The notes under the pieces were generated by a model that was not told the origin of the DNA, searched no databases, and was given only the letters and a program-made list of their open reading frames with translations. From contig NZ_LMMA01000032.1 of the NCBI RefSeq assembly GCF_001422725.1, positions 481,198 to 545,197 on the forward strand: DNA of 64,000 nt, in the 5' to 3' direction. Made by a program: the position numbers and the translations under genes. Below, one piece after another: positions 43,521 through 52,536 of this stretch (within the stretch, counting starts at the first letter, position 1; the number at the start of each line of letters is the position of its first letter). Source of the stretch: Flavobacterium sp. Leaf82 (GTDB lineage Bacteria > Bacteroidota > Bacteroidia > Flavobacteriales > Flavobacteriaceae).

Positions 43521-44714
43521 ATGAAAAAAGTTGTATTAGCTTATAGTGGAGGATTAGATACCTCGTATTGTTTGAAATATTTAAAAAATGAAAAAGGATA
43601 CGAAGTTCACACCGTACTTGTAGATACAGGAGGATTTGATGCTGAAGAATTATCAGCAATCGAAAAAAGAGCTTACGAATTAGGAAGCGCGCAACACGCA
43701 AACCTTACAATCGTAGACAAATATTATGATAAAGCTATAAAATATTTGATTTTTGGTAATGTATTAAAAAACAATACATATCCATTATCAGTAAGTGCAG
43801 AGCGTGTTTTTCAGGCGATTGAAGCAATTAAATATGCTAAAAAAGTTGGAGCAAGCGCAATCGCACACGGAAGTACAGGTGCAGGAAATGATCAGATTCG
43901 TTTTGATTTGATTTTCCAGACTATTGCTCCGGAAATTGAAATTATTACTCCAATTAGAGATTTAAAACTTTCAAGACAAGAAGAAGTTGATTATTTGGCT
44001 CAAAACGGAGTTCATTATTCTTGGGAAAAAGCACAATATTCGATCAATAAAGGACTTTGGGGAACAAGTGTTGGAGGAAAAGAAACCTTAACTTCAAGCC
44101 AACCCTTACCAAGTGATGCTTATCCATCTCAATTGAAAAAAGAAGAAGAAGAAAAAGTAAGATTGCATTTTGAACAAGGAGAATTAGTTGGTTTAAACGG
44201 TCAGTTTGATAAACCATCAAATAATATTGTAGCGCTGGAAAAACTGGCAAATGCTTTTGCAATTGGTAGAGATATTCATGTTGGAGATACTATTATTGGT
44301 ATTAAAGGAAGAGTTGGTTTTGAAGCTGCTGCGCCATTAATCATCATCAAAGCGCACCATTTATTAGAGAAACACACACTTGGTAAATGGCAACAATACT
44401 GGAAAGAACAATTAGGAAACTGGTACGGAATGTTGTTTCATGAAGGTCAGTTTTTAGATCCGGTAATGCGTAACATCGAAACTTTCCTGCAAGACACACA
44501 AAAAACAGTAAATGGTGTTGTAACCGTTTCACTAAAACCATATCATTTTTCGCTTGACGGAATTGAATCTGATAATGATTTGATGAACACAGGTTTTGGT
44601 CAATACGGAGAAATGAACAACGCATGGACATCTGATGATGCAAAAGGATTTATCAAAATTCTCGGAAATGCACAAAACATATTTTCATCTGTAAATCATT
44701 TAGATCATGATTAA
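43521..44714 (+). CDS. argG: Argininosuccinate synthase ArgG
   Basis: 397 residues. Joins citrulline and aspartate with ATP. ATP-binding opening VLAYSGGLDTSYCLKYL, then VLVDTGGFDAEEL, IAHGSTGAGNDQIRFD and SINKGLWGTSVGG. All key motifs are present, though the region is more like the short Bacteroidetes form than the 440-residue E. coli protein. Sits 64 bases after the GNAT gene and overlaps argC by 8 bases. Confidence 0.97.
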   Translation: MKKVVLAYSGGLDTSYCLKYLKNEKGYEVHTVLVDTGGFDAEELSAIEKRAYELGSAQHANLTIVDKYYDKAIKYLIFGNVLKNNTYPLSVSAERVFQAIEAIKYAKKVGASAIAHGSTGAGNDQIRFDLIFQTIAPEIEIITPIRDLKLSRQEEVDYLAQNGVHYSWEKAQYSINKGLWGTSVGGKETLTSSQPLPSDAYPSQLKKEEEEKVRLHFEQGELVGLNGQFDKPSNNIVALEKLANAFAIGRDIHVGDTIIGIKGRVGFEAAAPLIIIKAHHLLEKHTLGKWQQYWKEQLGNWYGMLFHEGQFLDPVMRNIETFLQDTQKTVNGVVTVSLKPYHFSLDGIESDNDLMNTGFGQYGEMNNAWTSDDAKGFIKILGNAQNIFSSVNHLDHD

Positions 44715-45684
44715 TGTCGGAATAATTGGTGGTTCAGGCTATACGGCCGGAGAACTTATCAGAATCTTGATGTATCATCCCAATGTAAACATCGATTTTG
44801 TTTACAGTACAACAAATGCTGGAAAACCACTTTCTGTGGCGCACCATGATTTGATGGGAGATATTGAAATGAACTTTACAGATGTTGTAAATCCTGACGT
44901 AAATGTAGTTTTCTTGTGTTTAGGACACGGTAAATCGATTTCATTTTTACAAGAAAATAAATTCGCAAGCCATACTAAAATCATTGATTTAGGAAATGAT
45001 TTCAGATTAACGAAAGACGCTAATTTTGACGGAAAAGAATTCGTTTACGGATTGCCTGAATTGAATAAAACGGAAATCAAAAAAGCAAATTTTATCGCAA
45101 ATCCAGGTTGTTTTGCTACCGCAATTCAATTGGCTTTGTTGCCATTAGCGAAAAATAATCTTCTTAAAGATGATGTTCATATTAATGCAACAACAGGAAG
45201 TACAGGAGCAGGAGTAAGTCTTGCTGAAACTTCGCACTTTAGCTGGAGAAATAATAATATGTCGCATTATAAAGCTTTTGAGCACCAACATTTGGGAGAA
45301 ATTAACCAAAGTGTGAATCAATTGCAGGCCGATTATTCAGATGAGTTAATTTTTGTTCCGAATAGAGGCGATTTCACAAGAGGAATTTTTGCAACATTAT
45401 ATACAACTTCTGAAGAAAGTTTAGAAGACTTAGTTGCAAAGTACCAAGATTTTTATAAAAATGAACCTTTTGTAACCGTTACAACGACAAACATCAACAT
45501 GAAGCAAGTCGTTCAAACTAACAAATGTATCATCAGTTTATTGAAAAAAGGAAACCGGGTTTTAATCACTTCAATTATTGACAACTTAACCAAAGGTGCT
45601 TCAGGACAAGCGATTCAAAACATGAATTTAATGTTTGGGTTAGAAGAAACTACAGGTTTACATTTGAAACCAAGCGGATTTTAG
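44707..45684 (+). CDS. argC: N-acetyl-gamma-glutamyl-phosphate reductase ArgC
   Basis: 325 residues. NADPH-binding GIIGGSGYTAGELIRIL opening; catalytic Cys in NPGCFATAIQL; ATTGSTGAGVSL, HQHLGEINQ and FVPNRGDFTRGIFATLY. Reduces N-acetylglutamyl-phosphate to the semialdehyde. It overlaps argG by 8 bases, so the two are translationally coupled. After it, a 155-base spacer with tandem TTTCAAGTTT-type repeats precedes argD. Confidence 0.97.
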   Translation: MINVGIIGGSGYTAGELIRILMYHPNVNIDFVYSTTNAGKPLSVAHHDLMGDIEMNFTDVVNPDVNVVFLCLGHGKSISFLQENKFASHTKIIDLGNDFRLTKDANFDGKEFVYGLPELNKTEIKKANFIANPGCFATAIQLALLPLAKNNLLKDDVHINATTGSTGAGVSLAETSHFSWRNNNMSHYKAFEHQHLGEINQSVNQLQADYSDELIFVPNRGDFTRGIFATLYTTSEESLEDLVAKYQDFYKNEPFVTVTTTNINMKQVVQTNKCIISLLKKGNRVLITSIIDNLTKGASGQAIQNMNLMFGLEETTGLHLKPSGF

Positions 45685-45702
45685 GAAAAATTTGTTTCAG
45701 GT

Positions 45703-45805
45703 TTAAGTTTCAAGTTTCACGTTCTGTACGTAGCTTGAAGCAATAAATATGAAGCTTAACAATAGTTTCAAGTTTAAAGTTTCACGTTCTCTATATAACC
45801 TGAAA
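45703..45805. repeat. Degenerate TTTCAAGTTTCACGTTCT repeats in argC-argD spacer
   Basis: Blocks around GTTTCAAGTTTCACGTTCT (45708-45726) and GTTTCAAGTTTAAAGTTTCACG (45764-45785) recur, with AACCTGAAACATGAAACCTG near 45798-45817. Low-complexity junction sequence typical of Flavobacterium spacers; no gene is visible. Confidence 0.6.
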
Positions 45806-45839
45806 CATGAAACCTGAAACAAAAAAAACAAAAATAGAC

Positions 45840-46979
45840 ATGAATTTATTTAACGTATACCCACTTTATGATATCACACCTGTAAAAGCACTAGATTGCA
45901 CAATTACAGACAATAACGGAGTGGAATATTTAGACTTATATAGCGGACATGGTGTAATCTCAATTGGCCATACGCAACCTGATTATGTAGAAAAACTAAA
46001 GAATCAATTAGATCATTTAGGATTTTATTCGAATGCAATTCAGAATCCTTTGCAGGTAGAATTGGCGCAGAAATTAGGGAAACTTTCAGGATTAGAAGAT
46101 TACGAGTTATTTTTATGTAGTTCTGGAGCTGAAGCAAACGAAAATGCATTAAAATTAGCTTCTTTCCATAACGGAAAATCAAGAGTTATTGCTTTTGACA
46201 ATTCGTTTCACGGAAGAACTTCTGCAGCCGTTGCCGTTACAGACAATAAGAAAATCGTAGCGCCAATTAATGCACAACAAGTAGTTACTTTTTTACCTCT
46301 AAACCAAATCGAATTAGTTGAAGCAGAACTTGAAAAAGGAGATGTTACGGCAGTAATTATCGAAGGAATTCAAGGAGTTGGAGGTTTAGATCAGGGAACA
46401 ACAGAATTTTTTCAGGCTTTAGAAAAAGCATGTAAAAAACATGATGTTGTTTTAATTTTAGACGAAGTTCAATCAGGATACGGAAGAAGCGGAAAATTCT
46501 TTGCGTTCCAACATCACGGAATTAATGCTGATATTATTTCAGTTGCAAAAGGAATGGGGAACGGATTTCCGGTTGGAGCTATTTTAATTTCTCCAAAATT
46601 TGAAGCAAGTTTCGGATTATTAGGAACTACTTTCGGAGGAAGCCATTTGTCTTGTGCAGCAGGAATTGCGGTTCTTGATGTAATCGAAAAACTAGATTTA
46701 CATAAAAATGTAAACGAAGTTTATGAATATTTCTTAGAAAAAATCAAAGAAGTTCCTGGAATCAAACAAGTAAAAGGAAAAGGTTTAATGCTTGGAGTAG
46801 AATTTGATTTTGATGTAGCAGCTTTAAGAAAAAAACTAATTATCGAAAAACATATTTTTACAGGAAGCGCCAACAACAAAAATCTGTTAAGAATTTTACC
46901 GCCATTAACAGTGAAAAAAGCTGATATTGATACCTTTATTGTAGCGTTAAAAGAAAGTTTACAAGAACTTCAAAACTAA
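45840..46979 (+). CDS. argD: Acetylornithine (class III) aminotransferase ArgD
   Basis: 379 residues from the ATG at 45840; an ATG at 45807 in frame would add 11 residues from the repeat-rich spacer, and the family starts at MNLFNVYPLYDI, so the later start is chosen. PLP enzyme: SGAEANENALKLA, the conserved FHGRTSAA, IIEGIQGVGG, LDEVQSGYGRSGKFFAF and the PLP lysine in SVAKGMGNGFPVGA. Transfers the amino group to the N-acylated semialdehyde. A perfect palindrome follows the stop. Confidence 0.95.
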   Translation: MNLFNVYPLYDITPVKALDCTITDNNGVEYLDLYSGHGVISIGHTQPDYVEKLKNQLDHLGFYSNAIQNPLQVELAQKLGKLSGLEDYELFLCSSGAEANENALKLASFHNGKSRVIAFDNSFHGRTSAAVAVTDNKKIVAPINAQQVVTFLPLNQIELVEAELEKGDVTAVIIEGIQGVGGLDQGTTEFFQALEKACKKHDVVLILDEVQSGYGRSGKFFAFQHHGINADIISVAKGMGNGFPVGAILISPKFEASFGLLGTTFGGSHLSCAAGIAVLDVIEKLDLHKNVNEVYEYFLEKIKEVPGIKQVKGKGLMLGVEFDFDVAALRKKLIIEKHIFTGSANNKNLLRILPPLTVKKADIDTFIVALKESLQELQN

Positions 46980-46992
46980 GTTATCTCAAAGT

Positions 46993-47027
46993 TAAACCCG
47001 ACAGGTTTTTAAAACCTGTCGGGTTTA
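46993..47027. terminator. Perfect palindrome after argD
   Basis: 17-bp arms TAAACCCGACAGGTTTT/AAAACCTGTCGGGTTTA (46993-47009, 47011-47027) with a one-base centre; a second palindrome CTTAACAGGTTT/AAACCTGTTAAG follows at 47050-47061/47065-47076. They lie inside the operon, lack a long T tract, and may act as RNA stabilisers or partial terminators rather than true ends. Confidence 0.6.
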
Positions 47028-47131
47028 GAAACACAATCAGAATAAATATCTTAACAGGTTTATAAAACCTGTTAAGTACTAATAAGTTTCGATAAAAAGA
47101 AACAAACCAAAAAACAACCAACTACAAAATT

Positions 47132-48325
47132 ATGAATCCATTATCAATTGAAAAACGCAATCTGGTTTTGCGGTCTATGGCAAAGCTGGTCGAGCAGGAG
47201 CGGAGTCAGATTATCTTGACCAATCAGGAAGATATTACTGATTACGACGGCTCAGATTTAGCGATGGAAGAACGCCTAAAAGTAGATGATAAAAAAGTCG
47301 ACGAGATGATTTTGTCTTTGAATCAACTAGCTTCTCAGGAAGATCCGGTTGGAGTAGAACGTTTTCATTTTGTTCATGATAATGGAATAAAAGTCATTAA
47401 TAAAACAGCAGCTTTTGGTACGATTTTAATTATTTATGAATCTCGTCCAGACGTTACAATCGAAGCAGGAGGAATTGCCTTTAAATCCGGAAATAAGATT
47501 TTATTAAAAGGAGGAAAAGAAGCTTTAAAATCAAACCTGAAAATTGTTAATTTATGGCATCAGGCTTTAGAAGAAAACGGAGTTTCGAAAGAATGGGTTG
47601 AATATCTGAATTACAACAGAACAGAAACTCAGGCTTTCTTAGAAAAACCAACTCAAAAAGTAGATTTAATTGTTCCGAGAGGAGGAGAAAAATTAATCGA
47701 GTTTGTAAAAGCACACGCCACTTGTCCTGTAATTGTAAGCGGACGCGGAAATAATTTTGTTTACGTTCATAAAGATGCAGATACGGATTTGGCTTTAAAA
47801 ATAATTTTGAATGCCAAAACCTCTAAAATTTCAGCTTGTAATGCAGTTGATAAAGTTTTAATAGATTCTAAGTTACCTAATTTTGAAGGTTTTACAGCTA
47901 TTTTAATCGAGACTTTAAAAGAATCTAATGTAGAAGTAATCGTTGATGAATCTTTAAAGAGTTTTGAAGATACAGAAACACTTCAGAACGAAGATATCTG
48001 GTATGAAGAATTTTTAGATTATAAAATTGTAATCGGAAGTATTGATTCTGAAGAAAATGCAATTGATAAAATAAATAAATATTGCGGCGGACATTCGGCA
48101 GTAATTATTACAAGAGATGACAAAGCAGCGCAAGAATTTATGGATGCCGTTGACACAGCCGCAGTTTACCAAAATGCTTCAACCCGTTTTACAGACGGAG
48201 GACAATTTGGTTTAGGAGGAGAATTAGCCATAAGCACAGATAAATTGCACCAAAGAGGACCAATCGGTTTACAACATTTGGTAACCAACAAATGGTATGT
48301 TTACGGAGAAGGGCAAATAAGATGA
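47132..48325 (+). CDS. proA: Glutamate-5-semialdehyde dehydrogenase ProA
   Basis: 397 residues. Reduces glutamyl-5-phosphate to the semialdehyde in proline synthesis. Aldehyde-dehydrogenase fold: IYESRPDVTIEAGGIAFKSGN, LKGGKEA, the active Cys in KTSKISACNAVDK, and HSAVIITRD. All typical motifs are seen. Placed inside an arginine operon between argD and proB. Starts after the palindromes at 46993-47076. Confidence 0.97.
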   Translation: MNPLSIEKRNLVLRSMAKLVEQERSQIILTNQEDITDYDGSDLAMEERLKVDDKKVDEMILSLNQLASQEDPVGVERFHFVHDNGIKVINKTAAFGTILIIYESRPDVTIEAGGIAFKSGNKILLKGGKEALKSNLKIVNLWHQALEENGVSKEWVEYLNYNRTETQAFLEKPTQKVDLIVPRGGEKLIEFVKAHATCPVIVSGRGNNFVYVHKDADTDLALKIILNAKTSKISACNAVDKVLIDSKLPNFEGFTAILIETLKESNVEVIVDESLKSFEDTETLQNEDIWYEEFLDYKIVIGSIDSEENAIDKINKYCGGHSAVIITRDDKAAQEFMDAVDTAAVYQNASTRFTDGGQFGLGGELAISTDKLHQRGPIGLQHLVTNKWYVYGEGQIR

Positions 48326-48494
48326 TTTTAGATTTATGATTAACGATTTTTGATTTAAGATTTATTGGAATTTGGTCCCGAAGCTTCGGGATAAAAATTG
48401 TAATTTATTTAAAAACAAAGCTTTGCGAACTTAGCGTTTGTAAACACAAACAGAATAAAAAACCTTGCGCCCTTTGCGGTAAAAAAAATACAGC
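48326..48494. repeat. Palindrome and filler repeats between proA and proB
   Basis: TCCCGAAGCTTCGGGA (48376-48391) is a perfect 16-bp palindrome, and a related CCCGATAGCTATCGGG palindrome is at 52498-52513. The rest (AAAGCTTTGCGAACTTAGCG, CTTGCGCCCTTTGCGG) is a phrase-like filler similar to that at 52441-52500. Confidence 0.7.
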
Positions 48495-49256
48495 ATGTCA
48501 AAAAAGCGGATTTTATTAAAAATAGGAAGTAATACTTTAACCAAAGAAACCAATCATATTTCGCGGGGAAAGATTGAAGATATAGGTATGCAAATTGCCG
48601 CTCTTAACAAAGATTACGAATTTGTAATCGTAAGTTCAGGAGCAATCGCCGCCGCCAAGCAATTCGTAAAGCTCGAAAGTAAAGGAAAAGAAATTGCATT
48701 AAAACAAGCTTTAGCTTCAATTGGGCAACCTCATTTAATGCGGATTTTTCACGAGAATTTCAGCGATTTAGGTTTATTGACATCCCAATGTTTATTGTCT
48801 TATTCGGATTTTGAAAAAGACCAGTCAAAAGTAAATATTGTTAATACAATAAACGTTTTGGTTGAGAACAATTACATTCCGATTATTAATGAAAACGATA
48901 CCGTTGCCACAGATGAGATCAGGTTTGGAGATAACGATAAATTAGCAGCTTTAACAGCAGTATTGCTAAATGTTGATATTCTGATTATTGCCACCAATAC
49001 GAATGGAATTTACACCAAGGATTCTATTCATGATGAAATTCCGGAAACGATTAAATTAGTAAATGATTTAAAAACATTGGAAAAAGAAATCGGCGAATCA
49101 AAATCATCACACGGAACAGGAGGAATGCAATCGAAAATTGAAGCAGCTGGAATCGCAAAAGCTGCCAACATCGAAACCTGGATCGTCAACGGATTAAATG
49201 ATAATTTTATTTTAAAGGCTTTGAAAAACGAAATATCGTTTACTAAGATTGTGTAA
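48495..49256 (+). CDS. proB: Glutamate 5-kinase ProB (no PUA domain)
   Basis: 253 residues. Phosphorylates glutamate with ATP, first step of proline synthesis. Amino-acid-kinase fold: ILLKIGSNTLTKE, FVIVSSGAIAAAKQF, NENDTVATDEIRFGDNDKLAALTA and GTGGMQSKIEAA. It lacks the C-terminal PUA domain found in E. coli ProB (367 residues), so regulation may differ. In the arg operon after proA, and followed 103 bases later by the GxxExxY gene. Confidence 0.96.
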   Translation: MSKKRILLKIGSNTLTKETNHISRGKIEDIGMQIAALNKDYEFVIVSSGAIAAAKQFVKLESKGKEIALKQALASIGQPHLMRIFHENFSDLGLLTSQCLLSYSDFEKDQSKVNIVNTINVLVENNYIPIINENDTVATDEIRFGDNDKLAALTAVLLNVDILIIATNTNGIYTKDSIHDEIPETIKLVNDLKTLEKEIGESKSSHGTGGMQSKIEAAGIAKAANIETWIVNGLNDNFILKALKNEISFTKIV

Positions 49257-49263
49257 TATGTAA

Positions 49264-49814
49264 CGCTGATGAAACAGATTCGCTAAAGCGAAGACGCTGA
49301 TAAAAACGGATTTATATATTTAATTTTTATGTAGTATATTTCATTCAAATTTTAAAATTATGGAATTATTACATGAAGAATTGACCGATGTTATTATTAA
49401 AACGTTTTATGAGGTTTATAATGAATTAGGATATGGGTTTTTAGAAAGAGTTTACTTAAATTCTCTATACTTGGAATTAAAAAGTAAAGGTTTAAATGTT
49501 GAAACTCAAAGAAAAATAGAAGTTTATTATAAAGGAATAGAAGTAGGAGAATATTACGCAGATTTAATTGTTGAGAATTTAATTATTCTTGAATTAAAAG
49601 CTGCTGACAGTATTGCTCCAGCGTTCGAAAATCAAATATTAAACTATTTAAGAGGAACAAATTGCGAAGTCGGTTTACTCCTAAATTTTGGAAAGAAGCC
49701 AGAATTCAAGCGGAAAGTTTTCGAAAATAGTAGGAAAATAAGAAAGTAAAAAAAGGAAAAGAAAAAAATCAGTTTTTATCCGCGTTTTCGCGAAGCGAAT
49801 CAGTGAAATCCGCG
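49264..49814. mobile_element. Candidate GxxExxY cassette bounded by inverted repeats
   Basis: Left arm 49264-49311 and right arm 49768-49814 are imperfect inverted repeats (about 37 of 48 aligned positions identical, including ATTCGCT and GCGGATAAAAACTGAT-like ends). They enclose the GxxExxY gene, between proB and argF'. No transposase is inside. It looks like an inserted non-autonomous element in an operon; there is no clear target-site duplication that I can find by eye. Confidence 0.55.
49360..49749 (+). CDS. GxxExxY protein (PD-(D/E)xK nuclease-like fold)
   Basis: 129 residues, full-length for the family. The naming motif is G26-F-L-E29-R-V-Y32, and a nuclease-like core D68, E78, K80 (YADLIVENLIILELKA) is followed by Q92 (NQILNYL). 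Members belong to the PD-(D/E)xK superfamily but their function is not known. Gene sits inside an arginine operon, flanked by inverted repeats, and is not part of arginine synthesis. Its codon use is ordinary to the eye. Confidence 0.9.
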   Translation: MELLHEELTDVIIKTFYEVYNELGYGFLERVYLNSLYLELKSKGLNVETQRKIEVYYKGIEVGEYYADLIVENLIILELKAADSIAPAFENQILNYLRGTNCEVGLLLNFGKKPEFKRKVFENSRKIRK

Positions 49815-49845
49815 TCTAAATAGGAATCAATATAAAAGAAAAGAC

Positions 49846-50793
49846 ATGAATTATATTTCAATAAAAGACATCGACTCATTATCAAAATGGGTAAAAAGCG
49901 CATTAAAAATTAAAAAGGATCCGCTTAAAAATCAAGCTTTAGGTAAAAATAAAACCTTAGGAATGCTATTCTTCAACCCGAGTTTAAGAACGCGTTTGAG
50001 CACTCAAAAAGCCGCTATAAACTTAGGAATGAATGTTATGGTGATGAACTTTACTAACGAAGGTTGGACATTAGAGTTCGAAGACGGAGCAATCATGAAT
50101 TCCGGAGCTTCAGAACACATTAAGGAAGCTGCAGAAGTAGTTTCTCAATATTGTGATATTATTGCAATCCGTGCTTTTGCAGGTTTGGTAGACAAAGAAA
50201 AAGATTATCAAGAAACAGTGATATCGGGATTTTTGAAACACGCAACAGTTCCAATCGTAAACATGGAAAGCGCTGTTCGTCACCCCATGCAATCTTTGGC
50301 AGATGCCATTACGATGGAAGAATACAAAACGAAACACAAGCCAAAAGTAGTTTTGTCCTGGGCGCCGCATCCAAAAGCTTTACCGCAAGCCGTTGCCAAT
50401 TCATTCGTAGAGATGATGCAAATGCAAAAAGATATGGATTTTGTAATCACACATCCAGAAGGTTACGAATTAAGTCCTGAAATTACAAAAGATTGTAAAA
50501 TCGAATACGATCAGGATAAAGCTTTCGAAAATGCAGACTTCGTTTACGTAAAAAACTGGAGTAACTTCAACGATTACGGAAAAGTAACCAACACAGATCC
50601 AAATTGGACCGTTACAGCCGAAAAAATGGCATTAACCAACAACGGAAAATTCATGCACTGTCTTCCGGTTCGTCGTAATGTAATCGTAAGCGACGAAGTT
50701 TTAGACGGAGAAAATTCAATTGTAATTCAGCAGGCGAATAACAGAACATATTCGGCACAATTAGTTTTACAAAAGATTCTAAAGAGGTTATAA
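49846..50793 (+). CDS. argF': N-acylornithine carbamoyltransferase ArgF' (acetyl or succinyl)
   Basis: 315 residues. Carbamoylates N-acetyl- or N-succinyl-ornithine rather than free ornithine. Signatures: FFNPSLRTRLSTQKAA (carbamoyl phosphate), the HPMQSLADAIT block, WAPHPKALPQAV and HCLPVRRN near the end. The residue known to discriminate acetyl from succinyl substrate (Pro90 in Bacteroides, Glu92 in Xanthomonas) aligns by my count with Ser89 here (SGASEH), matching neither. Overall it follows the Bacteroides enzyme closely, so it belongs to this pathway type. Downstream of the GxxExxY cassette. Confidence 0.93.
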   Translation: MNYISIKDIDSLSKWVKSALKIKKDPLKNQALGKNKTLGMLFFNPSLRTRLSTQKAAINLGMNVMVMNFTNEGWTLEFEDGAIMNSGASEHIKEAAEVVSQYCDIIAIRAFAGLVDKEKDYQETVISGFLKHATVPIVNMESAVRHPMQSLADAITMEEYKTKHKPKVVLSWAPHPKALPQAVANSFVEMMQMQKDMDFVITHPEGYELSPEITKDCKIEYDQDKAFENADFVYVKNWSNFNDYGKVTNTDPNWTVTAEKMALTNNGKFMHCLPVRRNVIVSDEVLDGENSIVIQQANNRTYSAQLVLQKILKRL

Positions 50794-50827
50794 ATAAGTT
50801 AACAAAGATTTAAGTCAAAATATAAAA

Positions 50828-51523
50828 ATGATTACTATAGAGGATCTGATTGCAATAAATTCTAAATTATCAACGTGGAATTTGGTAAATAAATATTTCT
50901 CAATAAAATGGAAAGCATTTCAAGTGTTGATGGTTGGATTAGGGATAATCTTTTCTTTATTAATGTTTTATTTTATAATGAAAAATCAATATTTGATAGG
51001 AATTGTTTTTGGTTTCATAAGTTTTTTTTTAGGAGTTTATTTTTTGAACTTTAAAATTAAAAAAGAAAGAGTAATCATTGAAGAGAAATATTCTTATACT
51101 TTACATTTTTCAAATTCAAGAAATAAACAAATTGCTGAAATTCAAAAAGAAGAGTTTAAAAAGATATTTCAAAGTAGTAATATTTATGAAAAAGATAGTC
51201 TTCTTTTTTTAATTGATTGTATAAGAAAAGAAAATGAGGATAAAAAATTTAAATATCCAATTTCTGTCAATTTGTTTGCAATGATTTTTGGGAGTTTATT
51301 TTTTGGAAGTTTCCTAAGCGGATTTGTGAATTTTTCAGATAATAAACTTGACGAATATTTATACTTTTATAAAATAGTCTTTGCATTAATTTTTGCTGGA
51401 TTAAATTTAATTTTTTTTATTGAAAGAACCATAGTGAAGGAAATTTTGGATACTAGAAGAAAAAATAGAAATAGGTTAATTAGAATCTTAGAAAATATCT
51501 ACATAGAAAAATATGTGAATTAA
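50828..51523 (+). CDS. Unknown four-helix membrane protein inside the arg operon
   Basis: 231 residues. Two membrane helices at about 31-52 and 55-73 (AFQVLMVGLGIIFSLLMFY, LIGIVFGFISFFLGVYF), a charged soluble middle (about 75-143), then two more at about 147-168 and 182-201. No signal peptide and no family recognised. It lies 34 bases after argF' and 16 bases before argB. Noticeably AT-rich compared with its neighbours, so a late arrival is possible. Confidence 0.7.
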   Translation: MITIEDLIAINSKLSTWNLVNKYFSIKWKAFQVLMVGLGIIFSLLMFYFIMKNQYLIGIVFGFISFFLGVYFLNFKIKKERVIIEEKYSYTLHFSNSRNKQIAEIQKEEFKKIFQSSNIYEKDSLLFLIDCIRKENEDKKFKYPISVNLFAMIFGSLFFGSFLSGFVNFSDNKLDEYLYFYKIVFALIFAGLNLIFFIERTIVKEILDTRRKNRNRLIRILENIYIEKYVN

Positions 51524-51539
51524 TTGAGACCTTAAAAAT

Positions 51540-52313
51540 ATGCAAATTACAGTAATAAAAATTGGTGGAAACATTATCGATAATCCAACCGAGTTAGAAC
51601 AATTCTTAACTGATTTTTCTAAAATCGAAGGCTATAAAGTTTTAGTTCACGGCGGAGGAAAATCGGCTACAAAAATGGCACAAAGTATTGGTTTGGTTCC
51701 GCAAATGATCGACGGACGACGAATTACCGATGCGCCAATGCTTGATGTTGTCGTGATGATTTATGCCGGACAAATCAACAAACATATTGTAGCGCAATTG
51801 CAAGCCAAAGACAACAACGCAATTGGTTTTTCTGGAGCTGACGGAAATTTAATTCAATCTACAAAACGAAATCATCCAACAATCGATTACGGATTTGTGG
51901 GCGACGTAAAACAGGTTAATACCAAATTATTAGCCACTTTATTAGAAACAGGAATCGTTCCCGTTTTCTGCGCGATTACTCACGATAAAAACGGACAATT
52001 ATTAAACACAAATGCCGATACTATTGCGAGCGAATTGTCTATCGCATTGTCTGAAGTTTTTGATGTTACATTGACATATTGTTTCGAAAAACAAGGTGTT
52101 TTGCAAGATTCAGAAGATGATTCATCTGTAATAACCCAAATCAACGAAGAACTTTATAATAAACTAAAAGAAGAAAAAGTAATCCATTCCGGAATGATTC
52201 CAAAATTGGATAATTGCTTCAATAGTTTGTCAAGAGGCGTTCAGAAAATCAAAATAGGGCATCATAAAATGCTTCAAAATCCAGACGTTCTGCACACTAC
52301 CATTACGTTATAA
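51540..52313 (+). CDS. argB: N-acetylglutamate kinase ArgB
   Basis: 257 residues. Phosphorylates N-acetylglutamate. Amino-acid-kinase fold: VIKIGGNIID opening, LVHGGGKSATKMA, RITDAPMLDVV, GFSGADGNLI and the SGMIPKLDN end. Length is the usual short form without an arginine-sensing N-terminal helix, so it may not be feedback-inhibited in the way hexameric ArgB is. Followed by a 223-base spacer with palindromes. Confidence 0.96.
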   Translation: MQITVIKIGGNIIDNPTELEQFLTDFSKIEGYKVLVHGGGKSATKMAQSIGLVPQMIDGRRITDAPMLDVVVMIYAGQINKHIVAQLQAKDNNAIGFSGADGNLIQSTKRNHPTIDYGFVGDVKQVNTKLLATLLETGIVPVFCAITHDKNGQLLNTNADTIASELSIALSEVFDVTLTYCFEKQGVLQDSEDDSSVITQINEELYNKLKEEKVIHSGMIPKLDNCFNSLSRGVQKIKIGHHKMLQNPDVLHTTITL

Positions 52314-52319
52314 AAAAGG

Positions 52320-52401
52320 TTGCCACGAATTACACGAATTTTCACGAATTATAATCGAATGAAAATAAAAAATTAGTGAAAATTCGTGTAATTTGTGGCA
52401 A
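52320..52401. repeat. Large inverted repeat in argB-argE spacer (GCCACGAATT family)
   Basis: Arms 52320-52345 and 52376-52401 pair in 25 of 26 positions (GCCACGAATTACACGAATTT type), loop about 30 bases. The same family occurs at 53618-53681. The second spacer element CCCGATAGCTATCGGG follows at 52498-52513. Confidence 0.88.
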
Positions 52402-52536
52402 AAAAATACATGTGCACAAGACATTTTAAATATTAATTTAAGAAATTTGCGCAAATTAAAATCGTCACAGATTAATTAAAAAACTTTGTGACTTTGTCCC
52501 GATAGCTATCGGGTACAGCAGAGAACCTAAACAACT

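Noticed and set aside
46993..47076. Operon-ending terminator after argD
   Set aside because: Genes of the same operon continue in the same direction and there is no long T tract, so a role in RNA stability or partial termination is more likely.
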